From Lactobacillaceae bacterium (lineage in GTDB: Bacteria; Pseudomonadota; Alphaproteobacteria; RF32; CAG-239), in NCBI GenBank assembly GCA_031271345.1, contig JAISVX010000002.1, positions 50,666 to 114,665 of the forward strand: 64,000 nt of DNA, in the 5' to 3' direction. A program made the position numbers and the translations under genes. The notes below the pieces were generated by a model. The model worked only from the letters and a program-made list of their open reading frames with translations. It had not been told where the DNA came from and ran no database searches. This document shows, piece after piece, positions 51,731-59,104 of this stretch (positions are counted from its first letter, which is position 1; every line of letters starts with the position of its first letter).

Positions 51731-51754
51731 AGCCTCTATCTAGAGGCTTTTTTT
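51731..51754 (+). terminator. Terminator/attenuator before the Ttd14-like gene
   Basis: AGCCTCT (51731-51737) pairs with AGAGGCT (51742-51748), followed by seven Ts. It lies between a promoter and the gene it appears to serve, so readthrough must be regulated or partial. Confidence 0.75.
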
Positions 51755-51780
51755 ATGCGCAAAATTTATGGAGAAAGCTT

Positions 51781-52878
51781 ATGAGGGTATATGAATTTGT
51801 CATTACTGGCGGACCATGTGCGGGGAAAACAACTTGTCTGAGCGTCCTCGACCAAAATCTGAAAGATAAAGGGTTTAAGGTTATCGTTGTTCCAGAAACC
51901 GCGACAGAGGTTATTTCGTCTGGAATTGGAGTAACGGACATTCCAAGAAAAGATTTTCAGTCGCTGATATTGGACAGGTCTTTGAATAAAGAAGAAACAA
52001 CAAGAAAAGCCGTAGAAATAATGGGGCAGGACACGGTCATTCTTTATGACAGGGGAGTTCTCGATTCCAAGGCGTATATGCCGAAAGGAGAGTTTTCGGA
52101 GCTTTTGAAAGAAAGAGGCTTGAGCGAGGTCGCGTTAAGAGATAATTATGACGCGGTATTTCATTTGGTTACGGCGGCGGACGGGGCGGAAGAGTTTTAT
52201 ACCTTGTCCAATAACAAGGCTCGGTCGGAAGACCCTGAGCTGGCAAGAACTCTTGATATAAGAACCCGTAATGCCTGGGTCGGGCATCCTCATTTGAGGG
52301 TCGTCGACAACTCAACATCTTTTAAGGAAAAAATCAGCAGGCTGTGCGGAGAGGTTTCGTCCGCCATGGGGCTTCCTGTTCCGATAGAGATTGAAAGAAA
52401 ATACTTAATTGAAAGACCGGGCGAAGAGTTTTTAGCGGGTATCGGTGCGGTAAAGCAGAATATTTTGCAGACATACCTCTCTTCGGATGATCCTGCGGTT
52501 GAGAGAAGAATAAGACAAAGAGGAGACGGAAAAGATTTTTCTTATTATTATACGGAAAAGAAATATCATTCGGAACTTGGCAGAATAGAAACAGAAAGAA
52601 AAATCTCCGAAAAAGAATATTTGTCTCTGCTTCTTGAGGGCGAAAAATCTGTAAGGAAAGACAGATACTGCTTTATACATAAAAGCCAGTATTTTGAACT
52701 TGATATTTATCCGCAGTGGCAAAGTAAGGCTATATTGGAGATAGAGCTTACAAAAGAAAACCAGAAAACAGTTTTGCCTGAATGGGTTTCGTTAATTAAA
52801 GAAGTTACAAAAAGTCCGAAATATAAAAATTCGTCTTTGGCTGGAACAATAGGGCTTAAGCGGGAAAAGGAAATATAG
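51781..52878 (+). CDS. P-loop ATPase (AAA_28) fused to CYTH triphosphate-tunnel domain, Ttd14-like
   Basis: 365 residues. Domain 1 (1-195): P-loop ITGGPCAGKTTCL (Gly10-Thr18), VIVVPETATEVI and VILYDRGVLDSKAY, as in NadR-like kinases. Domain 2 (about 200-360): a CYTH/triphosphate tunnel domain with EIERKYLIERP (ExExK at 203-207), VERRIRQRGDG, YTEKKY and ILEIELTKE. The same two-domain order is found in the eukaryotic protein Ttd14 and in bacterial proteins of unknown role. Likely binds and processes nucleotide triphosphates or polyphosphate. Shine-Dalgarno GGAG, 7 bases upstream. Confidence 0.85.
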   Translation: MRVYEFVITGGPCAGKTTCLSVLDQNLKDKGFKVIVVPETATEVISSGIGVTDIPRKDFQSLILDRSLNKEETTRKAVEIMGQDTVILYDRGVLDSKAYMPKGEFSELLKERGLSEVALRDNYDAVFHLVTAADGAEEFYTLSNNKARSEDPELARTLDIRTRNAWVGHPHLRVVDNSTSFKEKISRLCGEVSSAMGLPVPIEIERKYLIERPGEEFLAGIGAVKQNILQTYLSSDDPAVERRIRQRGDGKDFSYYYTEKKYHSELGRIETERKISEKEYLSLLLEGEKSVRKDRYCFIHKSQYFELDIYPQWQSKAILEIELTKENQKTVLPEWVSLIKEVTKSPKYKNSSLAGTIGLKREKEI

Positions 52879-52985
52879 TCTGATAAAAGACATATAATTG
52901 TTTGGATAACTTTTTCAGCCCGATTGAAATGAGCATATTTATCTGATAGTTTGTTTTCAGTACGAAATTTAAATGGAAATTGACT

Positions 52986-53195
52986 ATGAGAAATTTAATT
53001 TTATTAATTTTGGCTGCTTTTTCGCTGTCTGCCTGCATAGCGACAACGGATGCAGGAATATCTACGCAAAGAGCGGTAACGACAACTGGTAAAAACATTA
53101 CCTCTACGACAGAGACAACTACGGATGCGACAAAAGCTTCTTCAGGTGATAAAAAAGATAAAAACTGGGAGTATGATGAAGGTAACGCTCAATAA
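52986..53195 (+). CDS. Small threonine-rich lipoprotein
   Basis: 69 residues from the ATG at 52986. Signal MRNLILLILAAFSLSAC with lipobox LSAC (Cys17), then a Thr/Ala-rich tail (TSTTETTTDATKASSGDKKD). An in-frame TTG lies 6 bases upstream. The 3' end overlaps the next gene by 20 bases in another frame, so the two are coupled. Probably a periplasmic or outer-membrane accessory to the DUF4105 protein; function unknown. Confidence 0.75.
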   Translation: MRNLILLILAAFSLSACIATTDAGISTQRAVTTTGKNITSTTETTTDATKASSGDKKDKNWEYDEGNAQ

Positions 53196-54954
53196 AAGTA
53201 TTTTTTTACCGATACTTCTTTTTATTTTAATGCCTTTCTTTGTTAGCGCAAAGGAAGGTATTTCGTATGAAAACATAATAAAAATTGTCGATGATAAAAA
53301 ACTTTATGAAGAAAAAGACTGGCTTTATCTTCTTCATTATGAAGGAAGCCGAAGCGTCGTTGATAAAAACAGCGAGTTTTTTCTTTCATCAAAAGGACAT
53401 AAAGATCCGAAACTCGAGATGTCTGAAACTATAAGGGCTTTTTTTGACAGCAGCAAAAAAGGAGACGAACACGCAATATGTTCTTTTCCCGCAAGGTTTG
53501 AATATATTACGAAAAATGCTCGTTTGGATAAAAAACTTTTTCCGTCTCCAAAATGTGCCGGCTATGAAGAATTTGTGGAGAAAGCGCCGTTGGATACGGC
53601 GGCGATAGTCTTTGCTTCCGAAAACAATATGGTTCCAAGCTCGATTATGGGGCATATATTTGTAAAAATTTCTGGAGAGACAAACGGCGGGCTTAGAGAG
53701 CATGCGTTTAGCTATTTTGCCACAGATTTTGACGAAAGCTCTCCGAAGGTCTATCTGGATGTAATATTCTCAAGTATTGACGGGATTTATGCTTTAACGC
53801 CGTATAGCTCAAAAAAAGAAAACTATATTTTTTATGATCAGAGAGTCGTTTGGGAAATTGAGTTAAATCTTAATGATGAACAAAAATCATATTTTCATAA
53901 ACATTTATGGGAACTGAAGGAAAAGAATGTCAGATATTCTTTTATCTTTCATAATTGCGGAACCGCATCGGTTAATCTATTTAAAATCGTTTATGGCGGC
54001 TTTAATATGAATAAGGTTTTCGAAACTCCGATAGACTATATTAAAAAACTTGAGTCTGACGGCAATATAAAAAGCGTTTCGTTAATCCCAAGCCCGGAAT
54101 ACTATTTAAAAATGGTGAGGGATAATTATGATTTGATTGATATTTATAAGATAAGAACAAAAAGCGGCAATCTTAATGATAAGCAAAAATATATGGCTAA
54201 TCTTCTTCATAATTACCATGAAAGCATGGGAATGGCTCAAAATGATATATATAAAGACATTAATAAATCTGAGCTGGATATTAAAGAAGAAGTCAAAACG
54301 GTTTTGGATACAAATCCGTCGTCCCGTATTTATACAGGTTATAAAAATTATAATAAAGATGCGGTGGAAATAGAGTTTATGCCGTTGTATCAAAATTTTT
54401 ATGATGTTTCGGCGGGGTATTTTGATGATTTTGAGACCAAAATAGCAAACATCAGGCTCGTTTATGATGATAAGGTCTATGTAGATAAAATTGATGTTTT
54501 TACCTCTCGCTCTATTATTGACAGTTCTTTGTCATGGGGAATGTTTTCCAAACATATAGGCTTTTCTTTTGAAAATGCGCTGGGAGTGGATGGTTTTAAT
54601 TTGAAACCTGTTCTTGAAGCGGGCGGAGGTTATGCTTTTTCATTGTTTAATGAAGCTGTTAAACCTTATGTTTTGCCAAAACTTGGATATAGATACGACC
54701 ATTATAACAATTTTTATGTTGTACCTGAAGCGGGGCTTATTATAAAACCTGTCGAAGATATTAAAGTAGTTCTGACTTATGAAAAATATTTTAATTCCAA
54801 AAAAAACAACAGAGGGTTTAATGAGCGGTTTACCGCAAACGCGGCATATCGGCTGCCAAAAAACTTTTCTCTTAATTTTAAGTATAACAAATATTCGGGT
54901 ACAAGTTTGAAAGACGATGAAGAGTTTAACATCGGCATCGGTCTTAATTTTTAG
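53176..54954 (+). CDS. DUF4105 periplasmic domain fused to an outer-membrane beta-barrel
   Basis: About 592 residues. A signal peptide (FLPILLFILMPFFVSAKEG) leads to a DUF4105/Lnb-N-like domain: SSIMGHIFVKISGE, RVVWEIELNLNDEQKSYF and FIFHNCGTASVNLFKI, with the conserved His and the NC pair. From about residue 410 the sequence alternates as beta-strands and ends in IGIGLNF, typical of outer-membrane barrels. DUF4105 has a cysteine-peptidase-like look but no proven role here. The frame is open from 53125; I prefer the ATG at 53176, 4 bases after GGGAG, with 53173 also possible. Confidence 0.8.
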   Translation: MKVTLNKSIFLPILLFILMPFFVSAKEGISYENIIKIVDDKKLYEEKDWLYLLHYEGSRSVVDKNSEFFLSSKGHKDPKLEMSETIRAFFDSSKKGDEHAICSFPARFEYITKNARLDKKLFPSPKCAGYEEFVEKAPLDTAAIVFASENNMVPSSIMGHIFVKISGETNGGLREHAFSYFATDFDESSPKVYLDVIFSSIDGIYALTPYSSKKENYIFYDQRVVWEIELNLNDEQKSYFHKHLWELKEKNVRYSFIFHNCGTASVNLFKIVYGGFNMNKVFETPIDYIKKLESDGNIKSVSLIPSPEYYLKMVRDNYDLIDIYKIRTKSGNLNDKQKYMANLLHNYHESMGMAQNDIYKDINKSELDIKEEVKTVLDTNPSSRIYTGYKNYNKDAVEIEFMPLYQNFYDVSAGYFDDFETKIANIRLVYDDKVYVDKIDVFTSRSIIDSSLSWGMFSKHIGFSFENALGVDGFNLKPVLEAGGGYAFSLFNEAVKPYVLPKLGYRYDHYNNFYVVPEAGLIIKPVEDIKVVLTYEKYFNSKKNNRGFNERFTANAAYRLPKNFSLNFKYNKYSGTSLKDDEEFNIGIGLNF

Positions 54955-54963
54955 GGATACATT

Positions 54964-56460
54964 TTATTCTCTTCCGCCTCTTCGTTGTCTGCGGTTTTGG
55001 TAAGTTCTTTTATTTTCGTTTAGAATGGCTTCTCTGTTCATGTCATCGTGCTGCTTGTTAGGCGTCGCTCGGTCGAAGTTTTGTTTTCTTGCTTCCATCC
55101 TTGCTTCTTCAAGCTCTTTTCTTCTGTCTTCTTCTTTTACTTTTTGCTTTTGTTCGACAATATAAGTATGGTATGCTTTCTTTCCATATCTGTCTAAAAT
55201 CATGCCGAGTTTATCCATCTCGTTTAATGGATTTTCATTCTTAATTTTTTCAATTTCTTTTGTTTCGTCTTCTGTAAGTTCAAAATCCTTTATAAAATAT
55301 CGGAAGCTGACAGTTTCGCCCTTCGGAGTTTTAATATCATATATGCGGTCCAATATTTTTTCGTACCTTTCTTCGGCGTCCAAAGATTCGAAAGTAACTT
55401 TGCCTTGTTTGAAATTTTTTCTCAGCATTTTAAAGTGGTCGTCTCTATATGTTTCGGAAAACTGTTTTTCCCACATATCCCTTACTCCTTCGCCGATAAT
55501 CTTCGCTTCTCCAAGCGAGACGAACTCTGCTGAAGGGGTTATGTTGTTTTCTTTTATTTTATCAAGATAAAATTTAAATTTGCTGGTTATATATTTTTCA
55601 TCGCCATTTAAGATGTAATTTTGCCGCTGCTTTAGTAGTTGTCTTATATTTGCGACAACTTCATCATGTTTTGACAGCTTAAAATCTCTTTCCGCGCCAA
55701 GACCAACGCGGGCGTTTATTCCTTTTTGATCGTTTTCATCATGTCCAAATTCGTGCGTTTCTGTTTCAATAAGCTTGGTGTCATATCTCTCGTCAATAGT
55801 TTTTTGCAGTTCTTGCTGCCGTTTAACAGACAACGTGCTGTCCGGGTGAAACCTGTTTACAACAATTTCTCTTCCTTTGCTTTGAAACCATCCCAAATCT
55901 TTTGATGAGTTTTTGTTTGTAAGCTTTTCGCTCATATAGCATACGACATTTGTCGTATCTCTTTTTAAGGTATCAATTTTGTATGACAAATAAACATCTT
56001 TATATCTTATAGTAAGAGAAATGTTTTTATTAAGATTGGCTTTTTGGTTGTTTAGGTATGTTTGGTCGACTCTGGTGTTTATGCCGTATCTTTCCTTGCT
56101 TTTTGAATTTGAATAAAACCATCTGCCGTCGTTGTTTTTATCTTCCAGGCTTCTGTAAAACTCTGCGGTGCTTAATCTGCTGTCACCGAGGATGACGGTG
56201 TTTTTTGTAACTGGTACGCTGATTTTTGACGTGTTGAAAACAAGGGAGTCGTCGGATTTAAAAGATACCGCCATAACTGCTGTTATGCTTATGCCGGCGA
56301 ATATTCTTCCTTTGTTTTGATTTACTTTTTTTATAAACTTTCTTTTGTTTTCTTTTATCTTTTTCAGGATTTTGAGTTTTTTTATACGCTCAATTTTTTC
56401 AAGAAGCTTAGAGTTCTTGAGTCTGCCTATCTTGTCTTTAAATTTTTCATTGATAGCCAT
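54964..56460 (-). CDS. Membrane-anchored protein with HEFGH metal-binding motif
   Basis: 498 residues. A very basic N-terminus (about 50 residues, Lys-rich helices) precedes one membrane helix (GRIFAGISITAVMAVSF). The extracytoplasmic part contains LIETETHEFGHDENDQKG, an HExxH zinc motif of the gluzincin/metzincin kind, and ends in a charged coiled coil (KQKVKEEDRRKELEEARMEA) and a basic tail. No family recognised beyond the motif. Weak Shine-Dalgarno. Convergent with the DUF4105 gene, whose stop is 9 bases away. Confidence 0.7.
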   Translation of the reverse strand: MAINEKFKDKIGRLKNSKLLEKIERIKKLKILKKIKENKRKFIKKVNQNKGRIFAGISITAVMAVSFKSDDSLVFNTSKISVPVTKNTVILGDSRLSTAEFYRSLEDKNNDGRWFYSNSKSKERYGINTRVDQTYLNNQKANLNKNISLTIRYKDVYLSYKIDTLKRDTTNVVCYMSEKLTNKNSSKDLGWFQSKGREIVVNRFHPDSTLSVKRQQELQKTIDERYDTKLIETETHEFGHDENDQKGINARVGLGAERDFKLSKHDEVVANIRQLLKQRQNYILNGDEKYITSKFKFYLDKIKENNITPSAEFVSLGEAKIIGEGVRDMWEKQFSETYRDDHFKMLRKNFKQGKVTFESLDAEERYEKILDRIYDIKTPKGETVSFRYFIKDFELTEDETKEIEKIKNENPLNEMDKLGMILDRYGKKAYHTYIVEQKQKVKEEDRRKELEEARMEARKQNFDRATPNKQHDDMNREAILNENKRTYQNRRQRRGGRE

Positions 56461-56641
56461 AAACTTTTGTCCCGATTATATGCAATAAAAATATTTTACC
56501 ATATATTTTATAATAAACAACATCATTTTTGTCTAAAAAGTCTAAATCCTGCGTAACCCGATAAAAATGCTTGCAAAAAGAAGAGAAAAGAATATACCTA
56601 ATCAAAGAAAATTTAGAAACTTAATATATGAGGAGAACAAT

Positions 56642-57691
56642 ATGCCTGTAGTATCAATGCGTCAGATCTTAGACCATGCGGCTGAAAATAACTATGGTGT
56701 TCCAGCTTTTAACTTTAATGATATGGAACAAATGCTTGCAATTTTGAATGCGGCTAGGAAGGTAAACGCTCCTGTCATTTTGCAAACATCAACCGGCGCG
56801 CGCAAGTTTTCTGGAGACCCGATGATTCGCCACATGTTTCACGCGGCTTTGGAGATGTATTCGGAGCTTCCGATTTGTCTTCACCAGGACCATGGAGCTT
56901 CTATTGATATATGCCAGTCTGCGATTGTTAACGGCTATTCTTCTGTAATGATGGACGGCTCTTTGGAGGCTGACGGCAAAACCCCGGCGTCTTTTGACTA
57001 TAATGCGAACGTTACCAAAGAAGTTGTAAAAAGAGCGCATGCTGTCGGAGCTTCTGTCGAGGGTGAACTCGGCGTTATCGGTTCATTAGAAACAGGCAAG
57101 GGCGATAAAGAAGACGGTCACGGCGCGGAAGGTGTGATTGATAAGAAAAAATTGGTTACCGACCCGGATGAGGCGGTTCGATTCGTTGAATATACCAATG
57201 TAGACGCTTTGGCTGTCGCTGTCGGCACATCTCACGGCGCATACAAATTTACCCGCCCTCCGACCGAAGATATTCTGGCTATTGACGTTATTGAAAAAAT
57301 TAATAAAAAGCTTCCCAATACCCACCTTGTTATGCACGGTTCTTCTACCGTTCCGCAAGAGCTGGTTAATATAATAAACGCTTATGGCGGGGCGATTCCA
57401 GAAACTTACGGCGTTCCTGTGGCGGAAATTGTAAAAGGCATTAAGTCAGGCGTCAGAAAGGTAAACGTTGACACGGACCTTCGTTTGGCTTTAACGGGCG
57501 CAATCCGCAAAGTTTTTGCAGAGAACCCAAAAGAGTTTGATCCTCGCAAATACTTAAAGCCTGGTATGGATGCAATCCAAAAGGAATGCGAGGCAAGATA
57601 TATTGATTTTGGCGCCGCAGGTCATGCTTCGGGAATTAAGATTATCGGGCTTCCAGATATGGCAAAGCGCTATTCTTCCGGCGAAATCTAA
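56642..57691 (+). CDS. fba: Fructose-bisphosphate aldolase, class II
   Basis: 349 residues. Zinc-dependent aldolase of glycolysis and gluconeogenesis. Motifs: PICLHQDHGASIDICQSA (zinc His), SVEGELGVIGSLETGKGDKE, HGSSTVPQELVNIINAYGG and VRKVNVDTDLRLALTGAI. The frame is open to 56567, but the ATG at 56642 has Shine-Dalgarno AGGAG and begins with the family N-terminus MPVVSMRQILDHA. Separated from ppdK by a foreign-looking island. Confidence 0.97.
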   Translation: MPVVSMRQILDHAAENNYGVPAFNFNDMEQMLAILNAARKVNAPVILQTSTGARKFSGDPMIRHMFHAALEMYSELPICLHQDHGASIDICQSAIVNGYSSVMMDGSLEADGKTPASFDYNANVTKEVVKRAHAVGASVEGELGVIGSLETGKGDKEDGHGAEGVIDKKKLVTDPDEAVRFVEYTNVDALAVAVGTSHGAYKFTRPPTEDILAIDVIEKINKKLPNTHLVMHGSSTVPQELVNIINAYGGAIPETYGVPVAEIVKGIKSGVRKVNVDTDLRLALTGAIRKVFAENPKEFDPRKYLKPGMDAIQKECEARYIDFGAAGHASGIKIIGLPDMAKRYSSGEI

Positions 57692-57706
57692 GCAAAACAA
57701 ACTAAG

Positions 57707-57739
57707 AAAAAGAGATGTTGAAGAAACATCTCTTTTTTT
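57707..57739 (+). terminator. fba terminator
   Basis: AAAAAGAGATGTT (57707-57719) pairs with AACATCTCTTTTT (57725-57737), followed by Ts. Confidence 0.93.
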
Positions 57740-57864
57740 GTTTTTTCTACTGGACAAATTTAAAAAGTTTAGTTAACATACCCTCACTTTATTAAGCATT
57801 AGCATTTATTACCAAATATTACCCAATTGTTTCATTAATGTTTCATTAAAAACTTTTTTAAAAA

Positions 57865-58398
57865 ATGAAAAAAAATCTTTTTTTCCTTCTCGTGACGATA
57901 GTCATGGCTGGAGTGTTCGTCGCGTGTGGTAACAAAAACCAGAAACCCGCAGAACCTGTGTACGAAACGGTGACCGTCGACAGCGAAACAAACTTCGAGG
58001 TGAGAATCCCCGCTGCCGCTGTCGCTTCAGGAACAACGTATTTCGTGGTCAAGGACGTCAAGGGCGAAACGGTAACGTATCACAACGATGGATCGGCGAC
58101 AATCAAGGCCGGTGAAAAAAGCTATCGCGTCTATCCTCCCGAGGGATTCGAACTCGGTAACATGTATGCGAAACCCGCCGACAAAGTCAGAGACGCCGTT
58201 TACATCGGGACCAAGACAGGCAGCAAGAGCAAGCCTTACGTGATCCTCGCCGACTGTACCCGCACCAAAAAAATCAATGTCAGCAACGGTGCAATTACAA
58301 ACTCGAGCGCGAATGTGAAGCCCGTGGTTCTGGACAACATCGTTCCCGTAAAAGTGACGAAACAGGTGCTGAAAGAACCCGCGCCCGCGAAGAAGTAA
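57865..58398 (+). CDS. Bacteroidetes-like lipoprotein, unknown
   Basis: 177 residues. Lipoprotein signal MKKNLFFLLVTIVMAGVFVAC with Cys21 and a mature start GNKNQKPAEP. The rest is a soluble beta-rich domain (ETVTVDSETNFEVRIPAAAV, GEKSYRVYPPEGFELGNMY). Third codon positions favour C and G (ATC, AAC, GTC), unlike the flanking fba and ppdK. No Shine-Dalgarno; leader is TTTTTTAAAAA. Start of a foreign island. No family recognised. Confidence 0.75.
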   Translation: MKKNLFFLLVTIVMAGVFVACGNKNQKPAEPVYETVTVDSETNFEVRIPAAAVASGTTYFVVKDVKGETVTYHNDGSATIKAGEKSYRVYPPEGFELGNMYAKPADKVRDAVYIGTKTGSKSKPYVILADCTRTKKINVSNGAITNSSANVKPVVLDNIVPVKVTKQVLKEPAPAKK

Positions 58399-58432
58399 AA
58401 GACCCCGGCATTAACAACAATGCCCAAAACAG

Positions 58433-58464
58433 TAAACGCCTTGAGTTTTAACTCAGGGCGTTTA
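58433..58464 (+). terminator. Hairpin after the island lipoprotein
   Basis: TAAACGCCTTGAGTT (58433-58447) pairs with AACTCAGGGCGTTTA (58450-58464), one G-U pair, T-rich afterwards. Confidence 0.82.
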
Positions 58465-59104
58465 CATTTTAAATTGATTCTATTATGTCCGTGCGTCAAT
58501 AAGGTCAGTGTGCATACAAATTCTTTAGCCTTTTCAGGAGGTTATCCACAGCTGATTTTTCGCGGATAATGTGTTTTTTATAGACATCAAGCCGGAAAAA
58601 TGTTATACTAACAGCTGAAATCAATAATTCAGATTTATTTTGTATATTCCCTCACATTCGCAGCGTTTTTGTCTATCTTGCTTTGCTTTTACGGCTGGGC
58701 GGCGTTTGTCGTAATGTATAGAAAATAGTGTAACTTTGGAGCGGTTTTACATGAAATATTCCCGCTTTTGCGGTTGGAAAAAAATTTTGTCTAAAGTGTA
58801 TCTTTTTGTTGTACTTTAAAATTTTTTATGATATATTCATAGCAATAACCAAAATTAAGTTGTTTTATAAGTTTTTTTATAATTAGGTATGTGTAGTTTA
58901 TTTTAGATGCGATTTCTCCTGTTAGGTCTAGTTACTAATTAACAGAGAATCTTTTCGTCTCTAAAGTTTTTAAGAATTTTTGAAATTACATTTACTGAAT
59001 CTACTATATTGAAAATAGATTTCTGCCATCCGCGGATTATCTTTTTCTTCACCCTTTAAAAAATAACAAACAAAAAAAATAATAACAATAAAAATACAAA
59101 GACG
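58465..59104. other. Intergenic region of the foreign island
   Basis: About 640 bases without a confident gene. It contains a consensus DnaA box (entered separately). A frame at 58615-58728 lacks ATG, GTG or TTG but ends FYGWAAFVVMYRK after a hydrophobic stretch, like a small membrane peptide. AT-rich leader sequence precedes the gene at 59105. A Bacteroidetes-type promoter could be TTTG about 22 bases before TACTTTAA (near 58820), a weak match. Confidence 0.4.
58542..58550 (+). promoter_or_regulatory. Consensus DnaA box
   Basis: TTATCCACA, an exact match to the DnaA box, in the island's noncoding region. Only one copy seen, so not by itself an origin; it could be chance or a DnaA-responsive site. 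Confidence 0.45.

Noticed and set aside
58542..58550. Replication origin in the island
   Set aside because: A single DnaA box, no cluster, no AT-rich unwinding element with repeats, and no dnaA, gidA or parAB nearby.
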